Positions 1 through 6,384 of a stretch of 11,780 nucleotides of DNA are shown here, piece after piece (position 1 is the stretch's first letter; each line of letters begins with the position of its first letter). The notes beneath the pieces were generated by a model that saw nothing but the letters and a program-made list of their open reading frames with translations, did not search any database and was not told the origin of the DNA. This DNA is from Desulfarculaceae bacterium (GTDB lineage Bacteria; Desulfobacterota; Desulfobacteria; Desulfobacterales; Desulfobacteraceae): the NCBI GenBank assembly GCA_021737205.1, contig JAIPEK010000043.1, positions 1 to 11,780 of the forward strand, given 5' to 3'. The position numbers and the translations under genes were made by a program.

Positions 1-51
1 TTAAGCACGCCGCCAGCGTTCATTCTGAGCCAGGATCAAACTCTCCAGTTT
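1..51 (-). rRNA. rrs: 16S ribosomal RNA gene, 5' end only (continues past left edge)
   Basis: The reverse complement begins AAACTGGAGAGTTTGATCCT and continues GGCTCAG-AATGAACGCTGGCGGCGTGC. This is the universal start of bacterial 16S rRNA, including the 27F primer site. The mature 5' end is placed at about position 51 by alignment from memory to the E. coli start AAATTGAAGAG, and could be off by one or two bases. The AATGAACGCTGGCGGCGTGCTTAA form is usual in Deltaproteobacteria. Only the first 50 or so bases are present; the rest of the operon lies to the left. Confidence 0.94.
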
Positions 52-125
52 GTATCCTACATCCGACAACATTAAAATGCCGGACCGTCTCTCTTTATCG
101 ACCCGCTTCTTGCTTCATTGACCGG

Positions 126-138
126 TTTTCAAAGATCA
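126..138 (-). promoter_or_regulatory. boxA-like antitermination element in the rRNA leader
   Basis: The minus strand reads TGATCTTTGAAAA, close to the E. coli rrn boxA core TGCTCTTTAACA. It lies between the promoter and the 16S start, where boxA is expected to recruit the Nus factor antitermination complex. The position fits well; the sequence match is partial. No clear boxB hairpin was identified beside it. Confidence 0.5.
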
Positions 139-145
139 CAAAAAA

Positions 146-203
146 AAATCTTTTTGAACCCCGATGTCTCAAGCTCAAGACATGGTATGTCTCAAAAAGA
201 TTT
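146..203 (-). promoter_or_regulatory. rRNA leader hairpin with U tract (possible attenuator)
   Basis: A perfect 12-base inverted repeat joins 146-157 (AAATCTTTTTGA on the plus strand) and 192-203 (TCAAAAAGATTT). The predicted transcription start is at about 201-203, so the 5' arm would be the first bases of the minus-strand transcript. The 3' arm runs into nine U residues (plus-strand A run at 140-148), giving the outline of an intrinsic terminator ahead of boxA. Inside the loop, AGACAT (178-183) can pair with ATGTCT at either 164-169 or 187-192, which gives two exclusive small hairpins. The outer stem is A/U-rich and so weak. The repeats are seen directly; attenuation is inference. Confidence 0.5.
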
Positions 204-207
204 GGCA

Positions 208-265
208 ATTCTACACGACATTTTTTTTATGTCAACAGAATTTTTCTTTATTTTTGAAATTTTTA
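208..265 (-). promoter_or_regulatory. rRNA operon promoter with UP-like element
   Basis: On the minus strand a perfect -35 TTGACA (230-235) is followed after 16 bases by TAGAAT (208-213, five of six matches to TATAAT). This gives a start near 201-203 and a leader of about 150 bases before 16S. Immediately upstream of the -35 (about 236-265) lie runs of A and T resembling an rrn UP element, which binds the RNA polymerase alpha subunits. Strength and placement fit a growth-rate-controlled rRNA promoter. No second promoter between this one and 16S stood out. Confidence 0.78.
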
Positions 266-322
266 CGGAACTAGCCGTTTATCTGCTCGAGTTTACATTC
301 ATTTATTTGAAAAATCAGGCGG

Positions 323-353
323 TTGAAAACAAAAGAATTGTATGATACATAAT
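323..353 (+). promoter_or_regulatory. Candidate promoter for the usp-BCCT pair
   Basis: TTGAAA at 323-328 could serve as a -35. Two -10 candidates follow, but neither is well spaced: TATGAT (341-346) is too close at 12 bases and CATAAT (348-353) is 19 bases away. A small palindrome GTAT-G-ATAC sits at 340-348. The stretch is AT-rich and lies between the divergent rRNA promoter and the usp start, so a promoter is expected here, but its exact position is uncertain. Confidence 0.25.
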
Positions 354-407
354 GAGGCTTTTAAAGAATCTCCTGTCACCTCTGATTCAAATTCCGGAGA
401 AATTCCA

Positions 408-1259
408 ATGCTCAAAAACATCCTCTTTCCCATCAAAAAAAACGAAAAAACAGGCAGAGTCCTTGAAATGGCAAGGTTCCTGAAAATCTTCGATACGGAA
501 AAAATCATCCTGCTCCACGTTGGAAAAAATAACGGGAAAGAACGGCTTATCAACCTGAAACGTATAAAGGAAGCTCTTGAAAACGAGTCGTATACAACCG
601 AGCTGATTTTCCGGCAGGGCCATGTACCCGCCCGGATCGTAAGGGCCGGCATTGAAACCGAGGCCTCATTCATCTGTCTTCCGTGGAAAGAAAAAAATCC
701 CATCCGGCGGGCGATTATGGGAAATGTGGCGTCTGATGTAATCCGGCTTTCCAATCAGCCGGTGCTTGTCTACAAAACGGCAAAAGGATTTTCTGCCGCA
801 AATGAAGTGAATACTGTTCTGTATGCCACCGGCCTGATGAGCACGGATATAAAAATACTGAATTACCTTACATACAGGGGTTTCAAGGCTCAAAATCTGA
901 TTCTTCTCCATGTGGGTGAACGGGCCCCGGATCCGGTGGCCGAAGAAGACAGGATCAAGAGGGTACACAACAGCATGTCCGGTATCGAGGAAAAATGTAC
1001 CCTCAGTTTCGAGCACATTGAAAAAATCGAGGCGGTTGCAGGATCCGTATCCACACAGATTGCCCGGAAAGCCTCCAGAAAAGGGGCCGGCCTGATTATC
1101 ATCGGTAAGGTGGACAAACAAAGGCCTTTTGAGAAAATTACCGGATCTGTTGCCGAATCCCTCCCGGAAAAAGCGAACTGTCCCGTGCTGATTATTCCGG
1201 GTGGATATCGGGGCATAGAGGAAAAACCTGAAGAGGAAAAAACCAATGAAAAAAGTTAA
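408..1259 (+). CDS. Tandem universal stress protein (UspA family)
   Basis: This 283-residue cytoplasmic protein carries two UspA-type domains, at about residues 1-124 and 133-264. Each has the family beta-strand opening (NILFPIK; NTVLYAT), an LLHVG strand, and a closing strand before PVLVYK or PVLIIPG. UspA proteins bind nucleotide and act in stress survival or as regulators of partner proteins. Domain 1 has LPWKE and MGN where the G-x2-G and GS phosphate motif is expected. Domain 2 keeps the first G (IIGK) and the GS (TGSVAE), so nucleotide binding is more likely there. The start at 408 is chosen over an in-frame ATG at 342 because GGAGA lies 7 bases upstream and the Usp fold begins at once. 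The charged tail (EEKPEEEKTNEKS) overlaps the transporter gene by 14 bases. The partner-regulation role is inferred from context. Confidence 0.88.
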   Translation: MLKNILFPIKKNEKTGRVLEMARFLKIFDTEKIILLHVGKNNGKERLINLKRIKEALENESYTTELIFRQGHVPARIVRAGIETEASFICLPWKEKNPIRRAIMGNVASDVIRLSNQPVLVYKTAKGFSAANEVNTVLYATGLMSTDIKILNYLTYRGFKAQNLILLHVGERAPDPVAEEDRIKRVHNSMSGIEEKCTLSFEHIEKIEAVAGSVSTQIARKASRKGAGLIIIGKVDKQRPFEKITGSVAESLPEKANCPVLIIPGGYRGIEEKPEEEKTNEKS

Positions 1260-2730
1260 CCCTGTATTCGCCGTATCTCTTGCCCTTGTTCTGGCCCTTC
1301 TGATTCCGGGTATTTTCAAACCCGAACTTCTGGCTGCTCTCTCCTCGGCAACCCATCAATGGATCATCACCCATTTCGGATGGGGATATCTGCTGTCCGC
1401 ATTCCTCTTTCTGCTGTTCAGTATTCTGGTGGCCTTCAGCCGGTACGGGAAACTCAAACTCGGGAAAGATCATGAAGCGCCCCAGTACAGTTATTTCGGG
1501 TGGTTCAGCATGCTGTTCGCAGCCGGTATGGGCATCGGGCTTATTTTCTGGGGTGTGGCCGAGCCTATTTCCCATTTTACCTCACCGCCCGGCTATATCC
1601 CCGCTTCATCCGGAAGGGCCGCGGAATTCGCCATGGTCCGGTCGTTCTTCCACTGGGGCCTTCATCCTTGGGGGGTGTATATAGTCATGAGCCTGTCCAT
1701 TGCCTATTTTTCTTTCCGGCGGGATATGCCGCCTCTGATATCGAGCTGCTTTTACCCGCTTCTGGGCAACAGAATATATAAAACACCGGGCCGAATTATC
1801 GATATTCTGGCTGTTTTTGCAACGGTTTTCGGTATTACTACCTCACTTGGTCTCGGCGCGCTTCAGATCACAAGCGGTCTGTCATCTGTCCTGGGAATTC
1901 CAGATACCACTGGTGTGACCCTGGGGGTCATCGGCTGTGTGACCGTACTTTTCCTGATATCCAGCATGACGGGCCTTGACAAAGGTATCCAGATTCTGAG
2001 CAAAACCAATATCATGCTCGCGCTTTTGCTCCTTTGTTTCATGCTTGTAGCCGGACCCACCTCGTATATTTTCAATATTTTCACCTCTACCCTCGGGGAC
2101 TATTTTTCATCCATGATTGAGATGAGCCTGTCTTCCAACCCGTTCAAAGGGTATGAGTGGACCAAGGAATGGACTCTTTTTTACTGGGCCTGGTGGATTG
2201 CATGGGCGCCCTTTGTAGGGCTTTTCGTGGCAAGCATCTCCAGGGGCAGGACCGTGCGGGAATTTATATCCGGCGCTCTTCTCGTACCCACTCTTCTGAC
2301 GTTTGTATGGTTCAGCGTGTTCGGGGGAGCCGCATTCAACCTTGAAATCAACCAGGGGATACCCATCAGTGACGCGGTGTCCGAAAACGTATCCACGGCC
2401 CTTTTCGCCCTTTTTTCCTATTACCCGTTTTCAGGCGCCCTCACCCTGATCACTGTCACCCTTCTTATAGTCTTTTTTGTGACATCCGCTGATTCGGCCA
2501 CTTTCGTCCTTGCGATGATGACTTCCAAGGGAAATGAAAGACCTCCCCAGATTAAAAAAATCATCTGGGGAATTACGGTCTCTGCAAGTGCCTGTATTCT
2601 GCTGGTCACCGGCGGACTTGAAGCGCTTCAGAAAATGTCCATTGCAGCGGCACTGCCGTTTACCGTGATCATGCTTTTTTTGTGTATCTGTCTTTTAAAG
2701 GGATTTCAGTATGAATTCAGGAACGAATAA
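1246..2730 (+). CDS. BCCT family betaine/choline/carnitine-type transporter
   Basis: This 494-residue inner-membrane secondary transporter belongs to the BCCT family, which imports glycine betaine, choline, carnitine or similar solutes. It is highly hydrophobic, with about twelve membrane segments. Diagnostic motifs are GMGIG at residues 94-98 followed by FWGVAEP, HWGLHPWGVY at about 136-145, the tryptophan-rich signature EWTLFYWAWWIAW at 308-320, and TSADSAT at 413-419. In BetP the equivalent TS pair helps form a sodium site, so sodium coupling is likely. The protein ends about ten residues after the last membrane segment (LLKGFQYEFRNE), without the long cytosolic tail used for osmosensing in BetP. 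The start has GAGGA about 8 bases upstream and overlaps the usp reading frame by 14 bases, so translation is probably coupled. The substrate cannot be read from the sequence. Confidence 0.92.
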   Translation: MKKVNPVFAVSLALVLALLIPGIFKPELLAALSSATHQWIITHFGWGYLLSAFLFLLFSILVAFSRYGKLKLGKDHEAPQYSYFGWFSMLFAAGMGIGLIFWGVAEPISHFTSPPGYIPASSGRAAEFAMVRSFFHWGLHPWGVYIVMSLSIAYFSFRRDMPPLISSCFYPLLGNRIYKTPGRIIDILAVFATVFGITTSLGLGALQITSGLSSVLGIPDTTGVTLGVIGCVTVLFLISSMTGLDKGIQILSKTNIMLALLLLCFMLVAGPTSYIFNIFTSTLGDYFSSMIEMSLSSNPFKGYEWTKEWTLFYWAWWIAWAPFVGLFVASISRGRTVREFISGALLVPTLLTFVWFSVFGGAAFNLEINQGIPISDAVSENVSTALFALFSYYPFSGALTLITVTLLIVFFVTSADSATFVLAMMTSKGNERPPQIKKIIWGITVSASACILLVTGGLEALQKMSIAAALPFTVIMLFLCICLLKGFQYEFRNE

Positions 2731-2738
2731 AAGGTGGT

Positions 2739-2767
2739 TTTCAATACGCTGAAATTGTATATTGAAA
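2739..2767. repeat. 8-base inverted repeat after the BCCT gene
   Basis: TTTCAATA (2739-2746) and TATTGAAA (2760-2767) form perfect arms around 13 bases, starting 9 bases after the BCCT stop. There is no GC-rich stem and no T run, so it is a poor intrinsic terminator. A TATATT that could serve as a -10 (2758-2763) overlaps the right arm, without a good -35. It may be an operator for the next gene, or chance in AT-rich DNA. The rest of 2731-2846 shows nothing else clear. Confidence 0.3.
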
Positions 2768-2846
2768 TCATACAGAGAGTGTGCTACCGGTTAAATTTTT
2801 CACGTTCCGGTCTATGCCCGGATTTCAGCTAATAACAGGGGGGTAA

Positions 2847-4055
2847 ATGGAAAACGACAGTATCATCAGGTTTTCAAACCGGATGGAACAGCTGCCGCCT
2901 TATCTTTTCGGTATGATCAACCGGATGAAGATGAAATTGCGCCGGCAGGGACATGACGTCATTGATCTGGGCATGGGCAACCCGCTTGACCCGGCACCCG
3001 ACGAAGTGATCGACAAACTGATCGAGGTCACCAAAGACCCGAAGACCCACCGGTACCCGGAATCGTCCGGTATGAAAAACCTCAAGGCGGAGATCGCAAA
3101 GTATTACCAAAGACACTATGACATCGGGCTTGAACCGGAGAGCGAAACCTATCTCACCATCGGCTCCAAGGAGGGGATCTCCCATTTGTGCCTTGCACTG
3201 ATGGGGCCGGGAGATTCCGTTCTCGTGCCATCCCCTGCGTTTCCGATTCATATTTACGCGGCCGTTATCGCCGGCGCCAATGTCATGAAGATCCCAGTGT
3301 CCCCGACGGAAACATTCCTCAACAGGATCGTCAGCATATGCGAGGCCTGTTATCCCACCCCCAAGGTCCTGATGATCAATTATCCCCACAATCCCACCGG
3401 AGTGGTGGCGGACCGGGACCTATTCCGGGAAATAATCAAGCTTGCCAAAAAGTACAGGTTCATGGTGGTGAACGACTTTGCCTACTCCAAAATCACCTTT
3501 GACGGATACGAAGCCCCCAGTTTCCTTGAAATTCCGGGTGCAAAAGATGTGGGTGTCGAGTTCGGCTCTTTTTCAAAATCGTATAACATGGCCGGCTGGA
3601 GAATCGGGTACTGCGTGGGTAACAGTGAAATCATCCAGGCGCTTGGAAAAATCAAAGGATACTTTGATTACGGCATTTTTTCCGCCATCCAGGTCGCCGG
3701 GATTATCGCGCTGCGGGACTGTGACGAGACGATCCCGGAACAGGCGAGTCTTTATCAAAAACGGAGGGATACCCTGTGTAACGGCCTCAACCGGATCGGG
3801 TGGGATATTGAAAAGCCCAAAGCGGGGATGTTCGTCTGGGCTAAAATTCCGGAACCGTTCGCCGGAATGGGTGCCATGCAGTTCGCCGTGGAACTGATGA
3901 ACCGGGCGCATGTGGCGGTGGCTCCGGGAACCGGGTTCTCCGAAGAAGGAGAAGGGTTTCTTCGGCTTGCGCTGGTGGAAAATGAAGAGAGACTCCGGCA
4001 GGCGGTCCGACAGATCAAAAAGGCTCTGGAAGAGATCAGAGAGGAAGGTCGATGA
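2847..4055 (+). CDS. alaC: AlaC-type alanine (glutamate-pyruvate) aminotransferase
   Basis: This 402-residue PLP enzyme belongs to aminotransferase class I/II, fold type I, and is cytoplasmic. It probably interconverts alanine plus 2-oxoglutarate with pyruvate plus glutamate. The match to E. coli AlaC (YfdZ), recalled from memory, runs nearly end to end: LPPYLF, IDLGMGNP, TIGSKEG, PSPAFPIHIYAAVIAGA, the SKSYNMAGWRIG block, and MFVWAKIPE. The PLP lysine is K244; N182 (PHNPTG), D210 and Y213 (NDFAY) are the expected cofactor contacts, and R373 (FLRLAL) the likely carboxylate-binding arginine. AGGGGGG lies just 5' of the ATG. The gene stands 116 bases after the transporter and has no metabolic neighbour, although a pyruvate:ferredoxin oxidoreductase lies further on. 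Related aspartate, methionine or LL-diaminopimelate aminotransferases remain possible, so family is certain and substrate probable. Confidence 0.87.
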   Translation: MENDSIIRFSNRMEQLPPYLFGMINRMKMKLRRQGHDVIDLGMGNPLDPAPDEVIDKLIEVTKDPKTHRYPESSGMKNLKAEIAKYYQRHYDIGLEPESETYLTIGSKEGISHLCLALMGPGDSVLVPSPAFPIHIYAAVIAGANVMKIPVSPTETFLNRIVSICEACYPTPKVLMINYPHNPTGVVADRDLFREIIKLAKKYRFMVVNDFAYSKITFDGYEAPSFLEIPGAKDVGVEFGSFSKSYNMAGWRIGYCVGNSEIIQALGKIKGYFDYGIFSAIQVAGIIALRDCDETIPEQASLYQKRRDTLCNGLNRIGWDIEKPKAGMFVWAKIPEPFAGMGAMQFAVELMNRAHVAVAPGTGFSEEGEGFLRLALVENEERLRQAVRQIKKALEEIREEGR

Positions 4056-4183
4056 AACTGTAAAAGATACCCCTGAAGATTCCTCCCACAGGCGGACTTA
4101 TCCTTGGAACCGGCGTGAGCGTTAACGAATATTCAGCAAAGTTTCAGATATTCGATTATAAAAATTGAAGATTTTTTCCAAAA

Positions 4184-4205
4184 AGGCCTGCCCGGCCTAC
4201 AGGGC
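4184..4205 (+). other. Small alternative hairpins just 5' of the chemoreceptor ribosome site
   Basis: AGGCC (4184-4188) and GGCCT (4194-4198) form a 5-base stem with a 5-base loop. GCCC (4190-4193) can instead pair with GGGC (4202-4205). The two stems exclude each other and end a few bases before the AGGGGGA ribosome site. They may influence translation, but the stems are short. The rest of 4056-4183 shows no convincing terminator or promoter; TATAAA at 4157-4162 is a possible -10 without a good -35. Confidence 0.25.
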
Positions 4206-4218
4206 GACAGGGGGAAAC

Positions 4219-6384
4219 ATGTCTGTAAAGCTTGGCAGCAGTATCAAATTTAAACTGGTGATATTGGTAATTGTGGTCTTTGCCTTGTCTTTTTTAGGAA
4301 TTATTTTTTCCGTGATTCAGGTCCAGCAGGCCGTTTCAGAGGATATGAAGACCGGAATCAGCACCACCCTCAAAAAAACAGGCGATAGATCAGACAAATT
4401 GCTCACCGAAATGAGCGCATCTGTGAATACGCTGCTGGTCGACATGAAAAAACAGGCGGTCAACGATCTTTCAGAGTCGACCGCCAAGGAAATGGGCCGT
4501 ATGGAAAGGCGTATCAAAAAAGGGATGGAGCGTTTGCTCCTGTCTGAAGCCTCTGCCGTTACGGATCTTTTGAAAAGTGTGGCCCCGGCTATTATCATGT
4601 CGGAAGATTTTACGGACCTTGTAAAGTACAGCAAAGCGGCCAGCAAAACCCAAGCGATTTTGTTCGCCCTGTTTATCAAAGAAGACGGGACCCCTTATCC
4701 AGGGTATGTCGATCCTTCGAACCCGAAAATCAAGGAATTCCTTCAAAACGGCAAGGGAGAAACCGGCATTGAAAAAATCCTGAACGCTTCTATTCTGAAT
4801 GCTTCGAAACAATCCCCTGACGTGCTTTTGAACAAATCCCGGATGGAATACTTCGGCAAGCCGGTCGGATCCATTGTAGTCTGCATCAACAGGGCCGGAA
4901 TCCAGAAAGAGATCAAAAAATTGTCCGCGGACTTCCAGAACCAGATACAGGAAAACAGAAGGAGGATCCAAGAGGTTTTGACCCGTAGGTCAGCTGCAGT
5001 GACGGATCAGATCGAGACGAATATATCCTCGGTATCCCGGGAGAGTCTCAAGGGCATGGAGAAAGCTAACGCCATCGTTGCCGGGTCGGTGAACCTGCAG
5101 AAACGGAAAATCCTTAGCCGTACCGCCATTGTTTCTGCAGTCGCTCTTGTTTTTTCCATGGTGATCCTGTGGATTTTTCTGGTTAAAATGCTGAGGCCGC
5201 TTAGCCGGTGCGCGGATTTTGCAGCAGAGATCGGGTCCGGAAATCTTACGGCATCAATGGACCGCACATCTTCCGATGAAATCGGAGTAACCGCCCGGGC
5301 CATGGGCTCCATGGCGGAGAAGCTCCGTCAACTCATGAAAAAACTTGCAGAGACCTCAAGCACTATTTTCGACTCCTCCGCACGTCTGACCGATATCTCG
5401 ACAACCCTTGCCGAATCCTCTTCCAAAATGCAGGAATTTTCCAGGGATGCCACCAGAGAAACGAGCAGCACCTCCGAAAACATCAAAAACATATCATCGG
5501 CTTCCGAAGAGATCAATGCACAGATCGATACCATTGCAGCTACATCCAACGGGGTGTCGAACAATGTCATGGAGGTCGGCGAAAAGATAAAAGAAATATC
5601 AAAGGAGACTACATCGGTTTCCTCCGCCATAGAAGAGATGTATGCCTCTTTGAACGAGGTGGCTGACAATTCAAACAAAGCGGCATCCATCACAGACCAG
5701 GCCTCTGATCAGGCCGCGGTTACCTCGGATATTGTCCACAAGCTTGGAGACTCCGCCAGGGACATTGAAAAGGTGATTTCTTTGATCAGCGGAATCGCTT
5801 CTCAAACAAATCTTCTGGCCTTGAACGCCGCCATTGAGGCGGCAGGAGCCGGCGAGGCCGGCAAAGGATTTGCCGTGGTGGCAAACGAAGTCAAGGAGCT
5901 TGCCAACCAGACCTCAAAGGCAACCGTTGAGATCCGTGAGGAGATAGCGCAGATGCAGACCAACACGCAAAATGCCGTTGATGCCATTGGTTCCATCGTT
6001 AAAGTGATCGAAGAGATCAACGGTATAATGGGGACCATTGCCTCGGCAGTGGAAGAGCAGACGGCAACAGTCAACGAAATATCCAAGAACATCAGCTCCA
6101 CGGCAGGTTCTGCTGAAGAGCTCACTGCAGGTGCGGATGAGACGGTAAAGGCCGTCAAGGAGATTGCCTCAACCCTTGAGGAGGTCTCCAAAGGGTCGGA
6201 TCAGATTGCAAAGGACGTTGCCATGGCTTCACAGGCCACGGAAAAGGTTCTCACCTGCACAACCCAGACGGACAAGGCGGTCAACGACTCGGCCGGCGGG
6301 ATCAAGGAGATCGGCAGTCAGGCGGAAGACCTTGCCTCCCTTTCCAGGGGCCTCAAGGAAATCATCTCCAGGTTTACGGTATGA
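4219..6384 (+). CDS. Methyl-accepting chemotaxis protein (membrane chemoreceptor)
   Basis: This 721-residue inner-membrane receptor would relay an external signal to CheA/CheW. TM1 is at about residues 12-35 and TM2 at about 302-324. Between them lies a periplasmic part of about 265 residues: a long charged helical stretch (about 37-140), a compact mixed segment (about 145-230, with LFALFIKEDGTPYPGYV and GKPVGSIVVCINR) resembling a small PAS/Cache-type sensor, and another helical stretch (about 231-300). HAMP is at about 325-378 with P327 and DEIG. The cytoplasmic rod follows, with its tip at about 526-560 (ASQTNLLALNAAIEAAGAGE). Methylation-like EE pairs occur at SASEEINA, SSAIEEMY and SAVEEQTA. 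There is no C-terminal NWETF-like CheR tether. The start at 4219 is chosen over a TTG at 4165 because AGGGGGA lies 4 bases upstream and TM1 then starts near residue 12. The ligand is unknown. Confidence 0.93.
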   Translation: MSVKLGSSIKFKLVILVIVVFALSFLGIIFSVIQVQQAVSEDMKTGISTTLKKTGDRSDKLLTEMSASVNTLLVDMKKQAVNDLSESTAKEMGRMERRIKKGMERLLLSEASAVTDLLKSVAPAIIMSEDFTDLVKYSKAASKTQAILFALFIKEDGTPYPGYVDPSNPKIKEFLQNGKGETGIEKILNASILNASKQSPDVLLNKSRMEYFGKPVGSIVVCINRAGIQKEIKKLSADFQNQIQENRRRIQEVLTRRSAAVTDQIETNISSVSRESLKGMEKANAIVAGSVNLQKRKILSRTAIVSAVALVFSMVILWIFLVKMLRPLSRCADFAAEIGSGNLTASMDRTSSDEIGVTARAMGSMAEKLRQLMKKLAETSSTIFDSSARLTDISTTLAESSSKMQEFSRDATRETSSTSENIKNISSASEEINAQIDTIAATSNGVSNNVMEVGEKIKEISKETTSVSSAIEEMYASLNEVADNSNKAASITDQASDQAAVTSDIVHKLGDSARDIEKVISLISGIASQTNLLALNAAIEAAGAGEAGKGFAVVANEVKELANQTSKATVEIREEIAQMQTNTQNAVDAIGSIVKVIEEINGIMGTIASAVEEQTATVNEISKNISSTAGSAEELTAGADETVKAVKEIASTLEEVSKGSDQIAKDVAMASQATEKVLTCTTQTDKAVNDSAGGIKEIGSQAEDLASLSRGLKEIISRFTV

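Noticed and set aside
118..345. 75-codon open frame on the plus strand in the rRNA leader/promoter
   Set aside because: It overlaps the rRNA promoter and leader, lacks a ribosome site, and encodes a low-complexity Phe/Leu/Ile-rich product expected from AT-rich DNA.
342..407. usp start at 342
   Set aside because: The additional 22 residues are polar and unlike the family. No ribosome site precedes 342, whereas GGAGA precedes the ATG at 408 at good spacing.
4138..4160. Sigma-28 flagellar-type promoter (AAAGTTT) upstream of the chemoreceptor
   Set aside because: AAAGTTT is present, but the CGAT part lies only about 8 bases on instead of about 11 and the GCCGATAA match is poor. No sigma-54 GG/GC pair with correct spacing was found either.
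4184..4205. REP/BIME-like extragenic palindrome
   Set aside because: CCGGCCTACA recalls the end of enterobacterial REP elements, but the rest is missing, there is a single copy, and the organism is not an enterobacterium.
4056..4218. Cyclic-di-GMP (GEMM) riboswitch ahead of the chemoreceptor gene
   Set aside because: Such riboswitches often precede chemoreceptors in this group, but the GACGCAAAGCC and GGUAGG-type conserved blocks are not present. Only short hairpins are seen.
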